The position numbers were made by a program, and so were the translations under genes. Positions 27,888 through 37,982 of a DNA stretch of 38,453 nucleotides are shown piece after piece. How positions within the stretch are numbered: position 1 is the stretch's first letter; the number at the start of each line of letters is the position of its first letter. This stretch comes from Blattamonas nauphoetae. Its lineage: Eukaryota; Preaxostyla; Oxymonadida. Location of the stretch: positions 1 to 38,453 of the forward strand of contig JARBJD010000515.1 of the NCBI GenBank assembly GCA_033064195.1. The letters are read 5' to 3'. The notes beneath the pieces were generated by a model. It saw only the letters and a program-made list of their open reading frames with translations, searched no databases and was not told the origin of the DNA.

Positions 27888-28427
27888 ATGCAACCAATTC
27901 TAAGTTGTCAATTTACAAAACACACAAGTTCTTCTTCAGTACCAACATCAATCACCAACAATGTCATCATCGAGGATAGGAGCAAAGCTGGCGTAGATAA
28001 TAGAGGATCGAAGATGGAGATGGTCTCGCTAGAGGCTTCGAACCCTCCTTTGGGGAGAGAAAGAGTGTGCTCTGAACCTGTGGTATCCAATGAACGAGGT
28101 GCTTACGATCCACCATTGGAGACGTATCCATCAGCACCAATTCAGAGTCGTTCTATTCCACTCCGAGAATATACATCGAACATTTCAGCATTCAAAGATC
28201 AGCTATTGCTCGTCTACAAGAATGCATTCGCATGTGAAAAGAAACTACTGAATAATCTCATTGAACCTTCGAAGAAACTGATCACAAACCAAAGTGATTT
28301 ATGTGCACTGATTGCGACTCTCACTGGGATCAATGATGTGGTGATCGAATTGGATGATTTATCTGACAAGTGCTTATGTCTGAATAAACTCCCAATCTTT
28401 CGAACAATATTCAAGATCCCTTGTTGA
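27888..28427 (+). CDS. Unidentified Polinton protein, 179 aa
   Basis: The start follows TTTTTTATTTTTATAGAAAGAG. The N-terminal half is polar and looks disordered; the C-terminal half has two predicted helices (FKDQLLLVYKNAFACEKKLL and ALIATLTGINDVVIELDDL, about residues 105-165). It is in line with the capsid cluster and on the same strand, so a structural or scaffolding role is possible. No family is recognised. Confidence 0.5.
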   Translation: MQPILSCQFTKHTSSSSVPTSITNNVIIEDRSKAGVDNRGSKMEMVSLEASNPPLGRERVCSEPVVSNERGAYDPPLETYPSAPIQSRSIPLREYTSNISAFKDQLLLVYKNAFACEKKLLNNLIEPSKKLITNQSDLCALIATLTGINDVVIELDDLSDKCLCLNKLPIFRTIFKIPC

Positions 28428-28585
28428 GGAAAAGACATGAGTATTGCCTACAATGAAGCATACAACACTATTCTCCATTATGGCATTTCTCTGACGAAAG
28501 CTATACCCAGTTAGGGCAGAAATCTCTTCTGAGATTATTTCCTCGTTAAAATTATAAATGAATTGTATTTTCTATTTTTACTTAA

Positions 28586-28930
28586 ATGGCACCAGGAAGT
28601 TTCAACAAACTCAAAAATATCGGCAAGCAATTCTTTCAATTCATCAAACCTCTAGCTCCAACATTGCTTCAAGTCGGTGGTGGATTACTCTCTCAAACGA
28701 ACAGTAAATTCGGACAAACAGCAGGAGGAATACTCAATGGCTTAGGAGGAATGATGGACGTTTATCAACAAAATAAGGCGATCAATCGTCAACAAAAACC
28801 GCAGATGATCGAGTACGAACCACTCTCACCGAGAGCTCGAAGCCTTGCAGAGGCAAGACCACGAAATGGACGATACTCCAATGATGATATGCCACTCTCG
28901 TCAAATTCCAAAATTCAATTCAAAGGATAA
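28586..28930 (+). CDS. Small virion-like protein, MAPG family member 1, 114 aa
   Basis: It starts MAPGSFNKLKNIGKQFFQFI, an amphipathic helix, followed by a Gly-rich hydrophobic middle (LLQVGGGLLSQ, GGILNGLGGMMD) and a basic polar tail. The next gene starts with the same MAPG pattern. Small amphipathic proteins encoded beside capsid genes recall the adenovirus pVI/pX group and Polinton PX proteins, which act inside the virion or on membranes. This is an analogy from position and character only. Confidence 0.55.
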   Translation: MAPGSFNKLKNIGKQFFQFIKPLAPTLLQVGGGLLSQTNSKFGQTAGGILNGLGGMMDVYQQNKAINRQQKPQMIEYEPLSPRARSLAEARPRNGRYSNDDMPLSSNSKIQFKG

Positions 28931-28967
28931 ACATTCACTAGTATTCAAATATTTTTATTTTCCTAAA

Positions 28968-29270
28968 ATGGCACCAGGTTGGTTATCAAAATTAGCAGCA
29001 GTCGGTAAAAACATACTCAGAGTTGGAGCTCCATTTCTGAATCTCATTCCCTTCGTTGGACCATTGATTTCTAAGGTAGCACAGACAGGTGTTGAGATGA
29101 TTCCAGATGTGAAATCGGATCAGCAAATCCATGCAGAAAAGATGGCTCAGTATGAGCAAGCAATGAATGAAGGAAACACTGCAGTTGCGAATAAACTCAG
29201 AGGTGAAATACTGCGATTGGAAGAAAAGCTGAAACCGAAAACAAAGAAGAAGAAACTGAAAAAGAAATAA
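28968..29270 (+). CDS. Small virion-like protein, MAPG family member 2, 100 aa
   Basis: The ATG at 28968 follows ATATTTTTATTTTCCTAAA. The product opens MAPGWLSKLAAVGKNILRV, then a hydrophobic FLNLIPFVGPLISKV, then a charged helix and a strongly basic end (KPKTKKKKLKKK). The opening resembles member 1, which suggests tandem duplication. The basic tail fits DNA or capsid-interior binding. A frame running upstream from 28845 overlaps the previous gene but is unlikely to be used, since the start motif sits directly before 28968. Confidence 0.55.
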   Translation: MAPGWLSKLAAVGKNILRVGAPFLNLIPFVGPLISKVAQTGVEMIPDVKSDQQIHAEKMAQYEQAMNEGNTAVANKLRGEILRLEEKLKPKTKKKKLKKK

Positions 29271-29298
29271 GCATTATTGATTTTTTATTTTTGATAAA

Positions 29299-31158
29299 AT
29301 GAACTCGCATATAACACATCTGACAAACAAAAGAACTGGATCATCATCACTGACTGGAAATACCACTGGAAGGATAGAATACACAAGAGATGACATGGGT
29401 CAAATACAACAGCAACTGATGTCCGAACATCACATTAATTACCTCATGAATGATGGAGCACATAGTACTTCGATACAGGAATTGAAACCATCAGAGAATG
29501 CACGCTTCTACACAGGACAAGAGATAATCATTCCATTGACTGGTAATCAAGACATTTGTCAAATCGATGATTCCTTCATTACGTTCACTATGACGGCGAC
29601 ATTGAGACTCAATAATTGGCAAACTACAGCTGGGAAGGTTGGATCGTACATGAATGAGAGAATCTTCATCTTCGTTGGACTCAAGCATTCTGCATCAATC
29701 TTTCGTGACCTTACTGTTCTTCACAACAATCAAAGAATCATCAGCACAACAAACAATGATGTATCAATGGAGTCTCACATCTACAATATGATCAAACCTA
29801 AGAGTCAATTGGAGAATCGAAAACATTGTCACACACCTTGGCAGAATGCATGGAATCATGATGAATCAGTTGCTGGTGTTTATATTCCACTTTCTGCTTT
29901 CACAACAACATCTGGAACGGGAGTGTTTCAAGACACTATTGATGTACCAATTCGTGTGTCAATCAATCTTGAAGATCTACTGATATTCTCAGGGATGACT
30001 GACTATCCAAAATGTCTCTTTGGCGATTTGAAATTGAGTGTGCACATGAATGAAGATGCGTTTGTTTGTTGTTCTGTAAATCCTGAACTCACTTTGAAAG
30101 ATACACTATCATCACTCGTAACTGGAACAGCAGCAGCACCAACGATTAAAGCAGCAATTCTCAATTGTCTTCAACATCGTCCGTATTTTCTGAACAATCT
30201 CAGAACCTCATGCACAAAGACCTTTGTTCAAATTGGTCAATCATTTCAGCAACCAACAGTAACAAAAGACATTGTTTGTTCAACAGCCAATGCCGTGACA
30301 ACAGAACCAGAATTCGTGGATCAGTACATCTCATTGAACGTCACAAACTATCGAATTGATGATGTGTATTGCATGAGTGTTGGATACAAAATGAAAGATG
30401 GTGCGATAAAGAAACTCATGGAGATGTACACAAATCGTCCTGGAACAATTCCAGCTGAGAAGATCTCATTCTATCCATTTCAGAAGACGCCAACGGCAAC
30501 AGGAATTGATTGTACTCAGCAAATGGTAGTGGTGAATGCCAAGGATATCATGCTTCTCTTCCGTCACTACGACAATGAAGTCACTTGCTTCCACAATCCA
30601 ATGCAAAAGAACATCCAAGTGACTTTACAAAACAGGTATTATCCAGAACAACCAACTACAACAATTGGAGCTCGCTTCTATCAGTTCGCATTATCAACTC
30701 TCAATCTCGATTCGTACCTGGCTGTTCCTGACGACTTGGAGCGATCACTGACGGATTCTCTAGTTGAAGAGAAACTCTCTGGTGATGGCACATATCCCAA
30801 TGAAACAATGACAAGAGTTCGTCCAGTTCATGACAATACTGACTTCCTTCTGTGCTTCCCAACTCAACGTAGTGGATGTCCAACGAACTGCAATGATTCC
30901 ATCAGTTCAAAAGGAAACACTGCGGTCACTTTGAGATCGCATCCAATCTATCAGGGTAATCTTGACACATACTACAATGTTTACAACCCAAGTCAAAGTG
31001 GAGGTGATATGACAACATTTACTCATCCTCCAGCACCAATATTAGCCACAACTGCAACAACGTGGTGGGTATTACGATTCAGCAATGGTGAACCAATAGT
31101 TGAGTACTACCCAAATCACACATTGAAAGCGTTGCACAAAGATTTAGGAATCATGTAG
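29299..31158 (+). CDS. Capsid-like protein 1 (double-jelly-roll type), 619 aa
   Basis: The start follows ATTTTTTATTTTTGATAAA. The product is beta-rich throughout, with an early FYTGQEIIIPLTG, then FITFTMTATLRL and DLKLSVHMNEDAF, and a C-terminal TLRSHPIYQGNLDTYY and WWVLRFSNGEPIVEY. Its length, position next to small virion-like genes and beta composition fit the major capsid protein of Polintons. It shares collinear motifs with the next gene, so the two are paralogues. Which of the two is the main shell protein cannot be told here. Confidence 0.65.
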   Translation: MNSHITHLTNKRTGSSSLTGNTTGRIEYTRDDMGQIQQQLMSEHHINYLMNDGAHSTSIQELKPSENARFYTGQEIIIPLTGNQDICQIDDSFITFTMTATLRLNNWQTTAGKVGSYMNERIFIFVGLKHSASIFRDLTVLHNNQRIISTTNNDVSMESHIYNMIKPKSQLENRKHCHTPWQNAWNHDESVAGVYIPLSAFTTTSGTGVFQDTIDVPIRVSINLEDLLIFSGMTDYPKCLFGDLKLSVHMNEDAFVCCSVNPELTLKDTLSSLVTGTAAAPTIKAAILNCLQHRPYFLNNLRTSCTKTFVQIGQSFQQPTVTKDIVCSTANAVTTEPEFVDQYISLNVTNYRIDDVYCMSVGYKMKDGAIKKLMEMYTNRPGTIPAEKISFYPFQKTPTATGIDCTQQMVVVNAKDIMLLFRHYDNEVTCFHNPMQKNIQVTLQNRYYPEQPTTTIGARFYQFALSTLNLDSYLAVPDDLERSLTDSLVEEKLSGDGTYPNETMTRVRPVHDNTDFLLCFPTQRSGCPTNCNDSISSKGNTAVTLRSHPIYQGNLDTYYNVYNPSQSGGDMTTFTHPPAPILATTATTWWVLRFSNGEPIVEYYPNHTLKALHKDLGIM

Positions 31159-31211
31159 AGACAAAACAGCAAAAGAAAATTATGATATTGTATTTTTATT
31201 TTTCACCATAA

Positions 31212-32901
31212 ATGAGAAGTATCAGATCAAATCAATCCAAACCAACATCGACATTAATTGAGCAAATTGAAGTGCAATCATATCTGCCAAAACAATGGGA
31301 TTCAGAACCTCACATCTACTCAATCCAAGAAGTGCATCCAACAAATCCTCCAATGCCATGCAGAATTGGAGATGAGATTGAAGTCCCACTGTGCTATGAC
31401 GGACATGATGTGACTGAGTTTTCGAAGAGTCATCTGCGTATCGATCTCACGATTACTGTTCCATATACATATCCATCAGATGCAGATGCTTCAGAGTCAG
31501 CTGGATTGTACGGAATGTTCTACGGTTACAAATCATCATCAGATGTCATTCGAGACATGAGACTGGTTGACAGTAAAGGAAACATTATTGACAATACACT
31601 CCAGAATAATCATGTTCACGAATCATTTCTGTATCACACTTTCAAGTCGTATGAAGAGAAAAACAATATGAAGCATTGCTATAGTCTTTTGAAAATGTTC
31701 AGAGAATGGATCCAAGTGTGTGGATTCTACTATGTTCCAACACTCAATGGGCAGAAAACCATACACTGCAACGATTCCACTGGTTATTCCGTTTGTGAAT
31801 CTCCTTCCACTGAGTACGTTTGATCAGTATCCAAATTCGATCTTCGGAAATTTACGTTTGAGATTTCATTTGACCACTGATTCACTTGTGTATTGTCCCA
31901 TTCGAACTTCAACTGTTGTAAGAAAAACACTTGAGATGATGAAAGATCGATATCCAGATAAAGACGAGCCTCGTCTCGCACCAGAAGGGCAAATGAGTCT
32001 CATGTTCGATGGTGAATACTCTAATTTGACACAGGAATTTACACAAATTGGTAATCCAATACTTCAATTCGATGACAATATAATGCCTTCTGTGAATTCA
32101 TTTTACATTTCATTTATCAAAACCAAATCCTTCACAGCCACTGTTCTTTCATCTTCGATAGATACAGTGTCTTCAATTTGTTACGGATATCAAATCACTG
32201 ATGCAACGAAGCAGTCACTCTTCAACACATATTCAAAGACTCTGTATGTCCTGAAAGCTGAAAGAATTGACACTCAATCATTTCAATCACAAGCAACAGC
32301 AATGGGAGTAAGATCAAACATCAGTATCAAGCTCAACAATCTCATGAATCTTATGTGCTTATTCCCTGAAAGACCAAATGAATGTACAGTCTTCAGAAAT
32401 CCTCATTATGTTGGCTTATTCGAAATGCTTGGATCCAACTTTCCCAATTTCCCGATGTCAACACTCTCGCCAGAGTTCTATCAAATGATGATGGTGAATG
32501 GTGATTTTATCGGTTGTTCCGCGACGGAAGAGTTTGAGAATTCAATCTGTATGTCACGCAATTCTACCTGTTTTGGAAAGGAGTTCAAGAGAACCAGAGC
32601 AGGAACGGATGCTACTAGTTTCACGTTCATGGTTCCAACTGATCGAAGTGAAATTGCTGGTGGAGAAGAAGGTATTTCAACAGCAGAATCAGTCAATATT
32701 GTCTTCAGAGGATCACCAATCAATCAGGGAGAACTCGATCCATATTTCACCTCAACTCCAGAAGGTCCTCCTCCACCAATATTGGCATTGCATCAGGCTA
32801 CATATTGGTTGTTCTGGATTGAGAATGGACAACCACGAGTGCGATATGTCATTGATCGCCGACTCCAAGAAGCTTATGAAGAAGTGAAGAGAGGATACTA
32901 A
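31212..32901 (+). pseudogene. Capsid-like protein 2, paralogue of the preceding gene, broken
   Basis: The locus starts after ATTTTTATTTTTCACCATAA and has about one break. It shares with the preceding gene an N-terminal GDEIEVPL strand region, a YPNSIFGNLRLRFHLTTDS segment (compare YPKCLFGDLKLSVHMNEDA), CYGYQITDA (compare SVGYKMKDG), and near the end FRGSPINQGELDPYF and YWLFWIENGQPRVRY. The conserved order across the whole length shows tandem duplication followed by deep divergence. Confidence 0.65.
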
Positions 32902-32932
32902 ATTGAATATTGTATTTTTGTAGAAATCACAA

Positions 32933-33343
32933 ATGGTGAAGCGCTATTTCTCAATTCAGAATTCTCACACTGCTCAATTGCCTCCTGATTTTACCAATTC
33001 CAGAAACCAAAAATATGTTCACTTTCTCGACTGCAAACTTATCCATGTGAGAGAAGAAATTAATGGTAACTCAACTGTCATCTCAAAAGACATTCCTCAG
33101 CACATAACAATCCATGGTGATTGGATTCAGACTGATGCATTCAATGACTCGTTTGTTGCTTTCTGTAACGAACAGATTGCGAAGCGAAAGAAGTGGGAAT
33201 TAAGTACTCGACAATCAATAGTGAAGATCTGGTTCAAAGACAGTTCTGGTGATTCAATTGAGATGGAAACATCGGAAACAATCAATGGAAAAATAATCAA
33301 AGAGTATTATGAATTCCTTGTTGATCTCATGTTGGAGTATTAA
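32933..33343 (+). CDS. Unidentified Polinton protein, 136 aa
   Basis: The ATG at 32933 follows TATTTTTGTAGAAATCACAA, 32 bases after the second capsid-like gene. The product mixes beta-like strands (HITIHGDWIQTDAF, IVKIWFKDSSGDSIEM) with one helix and has an acidic end. A small penton or cement protein would fit the position, but no motif supports it. Confidence 0.45.
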   Translation: MVKRYFSIQNSHTAQLPPDFTNSRNQKYVHFLDCKLIHVREEINGNSTVISKDIPQHITIHGDWIQTDAFNDSFVAFCNEQIAKRKKWELSTRQSIVKIWFKDSSGDSIEMETSETINGKIIKEYYEFLVDLMLEY

Positions 33344-33369
33344 CCAGTGTTTCGATCAGTGAATTATAT

Positions 33370-34090
33370 TTTTGGATTAGTTCATTGATGAGTGTCTGTT
33401 GTTGTCCGACAATGCTACTCAGTTCCTGAATGGCTTTGAGACAGAAGCAAGAGAGTTCTGCATAATCAACTTGAAGACAATCTGGATGAATCATTCACGA
33501 CTTCGGGGAATATTTCTTGGATCTGTTGAGCAATTACACCAATGTGTCTCTTCTCACTTTCCTTCTTCAAGCATTCACATTTCTCTTTGCAGTTCTTCAA
33601 GTGTTCTTCATCTGTCTCATTTTCAATTTGCTTTGTCACTTTGTTGATCTTTAGGAGTCGAATGTGTTGAATTGGTAGCGAACAATTTCGACTTTATTCA
33701 GTTGCTCGAGAACATCTGGGTATGGTTCAATATTTCTTTTCACTCTTCTGTCTGACAGTTGAGAAAAACTTCCTGTTGTGGATATTGAAAACACTCCTGA
33801 ACCTGTGTCCTCATCGTAGTAATACAAAGCTGGTTTGTCACATGGAGACCACATAATTATTCCATCACCATTGAACTGAATTCCCGAAGTTTCTGCAAGC
33901 GATTGTGATATTGAAATTCCAGAAGAAAATGTCGATGCCGGATATGTTCCAGGATACTTCGGAAGTGATCCTTCTGAGATGTTCCACTTTGCTCCATTCA
34001 CACTATTCAATCCTCCGATTGTTGGTGTCGTGATCGATCCATTTGTGCTCACCACTTTTGGATTGAAGATATCGCATTCTTGTGTGCTTC
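33370..34090 (-). pseudogene. Fibre-like gene with S74 intramolecular chaperone domain, broken
   Basis: The largest intact piece (33651-34055) has Gly/Ser/Thr-rich beta repeats (GSITTPTIGGLNSVNGAKW) and then SDRRVKRNIEPYPDV and EIVRYQFN, the start of a Peptidase_S74 domain (SD-x-R-x-K-x-x-I). In phage tail spikes and MYRF this domain assembles trimers and cleaves itself off. Further S74-like text lies toward 33500. The locus is broken about once or twice. It points the opposite way to the capsid cluster, at the right edge of the unique region. Confidence 0.65.
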
Positions 34091-34109
34091 TGTTGTCTTC
34101 TGAAGTGAG

Positions 34110-34376
34110 TCAATCACTGCTGTATTCTCGTTGGTCGTCGAGAGAGGTATGATCAATCATTATCTCAATCATTTGTGAATTGTATTTTGTCGATTCATTT
34201 CTGTTTGCTCTTTCATTGAAAATAAAATTCTTGATTCCCTCATGAACATACGTCACCAGAACATTATTTCTGACATACCCAGAGACTAGCGAACAGTTCT
34301 CTTCTCTCATTGATTCAATTAATGCTTGTTCTGAACATACTCGACGTCTTTCGTTGTACATCTCAGTTGGATTCAT
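34110..34376 (-). pseudogene. Partial copy of the RPHL-module gene at the right TIR edge
   Basis: The first 47 or so codons match the gene at 14881 on the other side (MNPTEMYNERRRVCSEQAL compared with MNPTAMYNERRRVYSEQAL). Beyond the terminal repeat edge (34237) the sequence is unrelated to the left gene. The arrangement shows that the terminal repeat boundary cuts through a gene. Confidence 0.7.
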
Positions 34377-34379
34377 TTA

Positions 34380-36086
34380 ATACAAATTAAAAATTCAAAA
34401 TGAAAATTCTTTCATTGATTTCTCAGTTTTGGATTTTTCGTTGAAATCGAGGATCAATGGGTTCGATCACTCATTTCTCAACTATGCTTGTTTCGTTCTA
34501 ATTCTGTGCGTTTTGGAATCTCCGGAACTGTAGGATCATCGTGGTGTGCTCCTTTTTTCGTTTTTCCGAACTTTTACGAGAGATATGCGGGAGTTTCACG
34601 AGACGGTCTCAGATCTCGGAAAAGTATGCATTCTTCATCATATCGACATCATTCTCTTCTTATTTCAGCCTTGTTTTCTATTTTGATTGAATTGCCACTT
34701 CATTTTCACTCGTTATGTTTTCATTTTGACCTCACTTCAGTCCTCGTTTTCTCGTTGATTGTCCTTTAAAGCCGTTTCATTCATGTTTCTTTCAACTAAA
34801 CTTTTCTCGAATATAACACACTAATTCCCGTTTACTGAGTTTTCCGAACTTTTGCAGAGATCCTCCATTCAACGGCTCACTTCATATCTCGGTATTTTTC
34901 CGGAAAATCCAACATTTCACGAACATTTTGAATCATTTTTGTTGTTTTTAAGAGAGAAAACCGGAACACAGACCTAATTTTCACTATTGGTGTCACATTT
35001 CACACCGTTTTCACGTTCGTCAATTTCCCTCTCAGTATCATACTTGCCCGTTTCATTGTTGGTTGTTTGGCTTTCTTTTACTCTGTTTTGTGAAAAAGTG
35101 ATGAAAAGTTGACTAAAATGATGTGCTAGTGAAGTGAGAACGACCCACAAAATGGAAGTGATATGAGCAAAATGAAGAGGAATGGTGAAGAGATCAAATG
35201 TGAAATGGGGAGAGAAAGTGATGAAATGAAAGGGACTACAGTCGGTTTTGAAGTGACAAAACGGTCAAAAGTTGAGAAGTGAAAACATGAAAAGTGACTT
35301 TATGAGAGAACTATCCGACAAAATCTCCTCAAAATTCAGGCACACCTTACTCATACCGCGAGAAAGAAGGATTTGTAACGAAATTCAGATCAAAAATCCA
35401 TAGTGTCAAAATGTTGGTGCAAATGTGTCGTCACAAGTGTGATCGAAAACCGACCCTCCAGAGAGAACTATAGGTGATGTACAACCAGAATTCTCAAAAA
35501 GCGTCGCTTGAGTGCGATTGTGAAGTGGTTGACGTGAAATCAATGAGAAATGAAAATTGACAAAATTGTGAAAACGATCGTGTGTCGAGGATCGTCAGAA
35601 CCGAATGACGCGAATACCTGTCCACTACCGATTTGACACGTTTTGAGACCATCAGAGGGCGAAAAGTGACGTGTTGGAGAAGAGCGAGACGTCACTTTCT
35701 CCTCCTTAAAAATTTTGTCATTTTCAAAATATGTTGTGGGGTCGGATCAAACTTTGTTTTTCAAAAGTGCTTTTTCCTAAAATTTCACCTATCAACATCA
35801 ATTTCGTAATTTTAGAACGTGTTTGAACACAATTTGAGACATAAAGCGGTTCATAGTGGCGAAATCCGAACATCGACTTTTTTCGTCACTTTTTCGACCT
35901 AAGTTCGGTACACAGTTCGACGAATTCTCAACCGATTTTGATCAAGATTGTCTTGATCGATGACCTACATTGTCCCCAAGATTTTAGAATTTTTTCAGAA
36001 TTTTCGAAATGGTTCTCATGTTGGATTTCAGTGATTTGTGGTCAAAATAGATTTTCAGTATTTTCATGACCTTTCGTGGTACTTTC
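34380..36086. other. Non-coding middle of the right TIR
   Basis: It mirrors the non-coding middle of the left arm, with the same switch from T-rich to A-rich sequence. No gene-like frame is supported; the 93-codon frame at 34488-34769 has no counterpart that would suggest coding. Confidence 0.5.
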
Positions 36087-36385
36087 TCAAGTGAGGACGG
36101 TCTCCAAAATACAACCAATTGTCCAAGCGAACGTAATACTCATTCTTTGTTCGTAAATCGCGATATTGGAATGGCTCAAGTACCTTTGTGTATGTTCCAA
36201 TGAGTTCACAATTCTCTTTTTCAATTCATTTTCAACAAACGATTGTGTGTATCGTTTTCGTTTGTTCTGATGAGTTCTGAATCCTTTCATCCATTTTGAT
36301 GGGATTACTATCCATTCAATTCCTTCGTGTCGATATGTTACTGGAGTACTTGAATGAGTGTATTCAGAAATGAGTTCACAATTTT
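36087..36385 (-). pseudogene. RPHL-module sequence in the right TIR, decayed
   Basis: This is the counterpart of 12934-13200, with the same SFVENELKK text and neighbouring module units. It is broken in a similar way to the left copy. Confidence 0.45.
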
Positions 36386-36390
36386 CATTT

Positions 36391-36654
36391 TCATTGATTC
36401 AATAAGCTTCTCTTTGTGCAACGATTTGCTGGTCGAAGATATTTCTGACGATTCAGATGTGGTCTGTATCCTTTGACGAAACTATTGACGTACACTTGAT
36501 AAGTTTCATCTGGTTTCTCTTCGAGGTAGTATTCGAAAGTACTTCCAGTGAGATAAGTTGTTCCTTGTCGATTGAGAGTTGGAGGTGATTTCATTTTCAA
36601 ATTATCTTTCTCGAGAATTTCCAGTAGTTGTGTTGGTGTCAAGACGCTGCTCAT
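36391..36654 (-). CDS. TIR-encoded RPHL-module protein, right copy
   Basis: Its ATG (36654) is preceded by the same T-rich and TATAAA stretch as the left copy. Over most of its length the product differs from the left copy at only a few residues (LDKEDL against LEKDNL near the start), then the two diverge at their 3' ends. The function is unknown. Confidence 0.5.
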   Translation of the reverse strand: MSSVLTPTQLLEILEKDNLKMKSPPTLNRQGTTYLTGSTFEYYLEEKPDETYQVYVNSFVKGYRPHLNRQKYLRPANRCTKRSLLNQ

Positions 36655-36946
36655 TTTATACAAATTAAAAATTGAATAAAAAGAAATCGACGTTGTTTTC
36701 TAAAAGTACTCAAAATTTGCTTCAAAAGACACTTTCAAGAGGTCCCTTTTCGTCTTTATTTTGAATTTACGGCCAAATATTGACTACTCTGAAATGTCAA
36801 TATTTTCAGTAGTAAGTGAGATGGAAATTAGAATGAGTCATATTAAAAAATCAATTGGCTCTGAGATTCAAATTGATTTCTCGTTCCAATTCTCCTAGGA
36901 GTATCACCTATGCCAGTTTGGTTCCCATTTCGCTTATACCACTACT

Positions 36947-37230
36947 TTTATTGTTTTTCCAGGAAGTCTTCCATGGAGTGTCAACAAAAAAGCAACACCA
37001 TTCGCAATAGAGTCTGCATCACTGCTTTCATTCGGATCAACGTTTGAGGCCACATCGTCGAACTCCTCATCGTGACCTGGATTGATGGATCTGTCTTTGA
37101 GACTTTCACCTGACTTTGAGATTATCACCGAACAATAGAAATACCCGATCTGTCGGAACCTGAAATGTGTCCCACTCATCAAGATGACTAGCTTTGATTC
37201 AAATGGCTCAATACAAATCAAGATTGTCGT
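36947..37230. other. Host DNA beside the right Polinton end
   Basis: The minus-strand frame 36934-37221 (95 codons) runs from host DNA into the Polinton end. It is acidic in the middle (EEFDDVASNVDPNESSDADS) with a globular first part (LVILMSGTHFRFRQIGYFYC). It may be the tail of the gene or transposase to its right. It does not continue the transposase interrupted at the left Polinton end. Confidence 0.35.
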
Positions 37231-37239
37231 TGGAATTGT

Positions 37240-37540
37240 CTGATATTCCTGAGACGGTTCAGCTTTATTGTTGGAGGTCTGAGGATGAAGCCTATTTTTT
37301 CAAACCATTTCACCATAGAATCAACACGAAATCCTTTCATCACCGCAATGTCTACGCAGCCATCTTCCTCTGGTGCTTCGTGTACTGACAATCAGATTAC
37401 CAGGTAAGACCCATGTTGGGAGGAAACAATAGTGGGTTTTGAATGGCAGACCAGAGGCTGGACCGGCGAATAAAGCTGTCATCTTTGATATCGGCTTCGT
37501 TTCAACGACATACCATGAGTGAAAATGTTTCAAAGGACAA
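37240..37540 (-). pseudogene. Second pogo-like transposase relic
   Basis: The frame 37321-37533 reads VVETKPISKMTALFAGPASG and PFKTHYCF, matching VIQTKPMTKMTALFTVAASG and KFKTHLLF of the transposase at 11915-11995. A second frame downstream gives MVKWFEKIGFILRPP, also transposase-like. The rest of the catalytic core is missing. It is a fragment of a related but different copy, on the opposite strand. Confidence 0.6.
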
Positions 37541-37975
37541 ACTAGTGTTCTATTTCACATTTTCAAACAGAAACATTTCAGTATTATGTTTCGAAACCAC
37601 AAACAATTTGTCATACAAAACATGTGAAATGAACTCAAAATGATCCAGGTTTACACTTATTTTCACACTCTTCAATTCTTCGTGACATACCATGATTGGC
37701 ATTTAATTGGAATCTGAACTTGATTCAGATTCCTGATGAAATCTGAATCTGTTGCTTTTTCCTCCTCTCGAAAGAACGGGTTTGAGGGAGGAAGTCGCTT
37801 TGTCTTCGATGGCAGAGTGACTTGGTATAGAACGATACGCAATTTTGGCGAAAGTATCAAATGATCTGATTCTACTACTGTTGGACAGCCAAAGTCGTTT
37901 TTCTGCCATGAACGCCGCCATGGTTCATCGAGATTGCTCCTCTCTGCCAGACGCTGATCCATAAGAAGGTGGAAA
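37541..37975. other. Host sequence, no supported gene
   Basis: Two overlapping minus-strand frames (37672-37962 and 37703-37921) are open, but neither has a recognisable motif. One contains LAERSNLDEPWRRSWQKND; it might be a transposase fragment, which I cannot support. Confidence 0.3.
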
Positions 37976-37982
37976 CTTATGA

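Larger units (their letters stand above)
12321..36946. mobile_element. Polinton/Maverick element, broken, with about 3.7 kb foreign insert
   Basis: The element is bounded by inverted terminal repeats that start AGTAGTGGTATAAGCG at 12321 and end with the reverse complement at 36946. It holds the Polinton core set: protein-primed family B polymerase, retroviral-type integrase, A32/FtsK-type packaging ATPase and double-jelly-roll-type capsid genes, with several virion-like or unidentified genes. No Ulp1-like protease was recognised. It is a fossil with breaks in at least six genes. The terminal repeats differ by roughly one base in twenty near the ends and more in the middle (by eye), suggesting an old insertion. 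About 22740-26450 is host-like DNA inside it. No 6-bp target duplication is seen. Confidence 0.9.
34237..36946 (-). repeat. Right Polinton terminal inverted repeat, about 2.7 kb
   Basis: It is the reverse complement of 12321-15020, with substitutions and small indels concentrated in the middle. It ends ...CGCTTATACCACTACT at 36946. Length (2710 against 2700 bp) is almost the same as on the left, so no large deletion separates the two arms. Confidence 0.9.

Noticed and set aside
12315-36952. 6-bp target-site duplication of the Polinton
   Set aside because: The six bases outside each end do not match.
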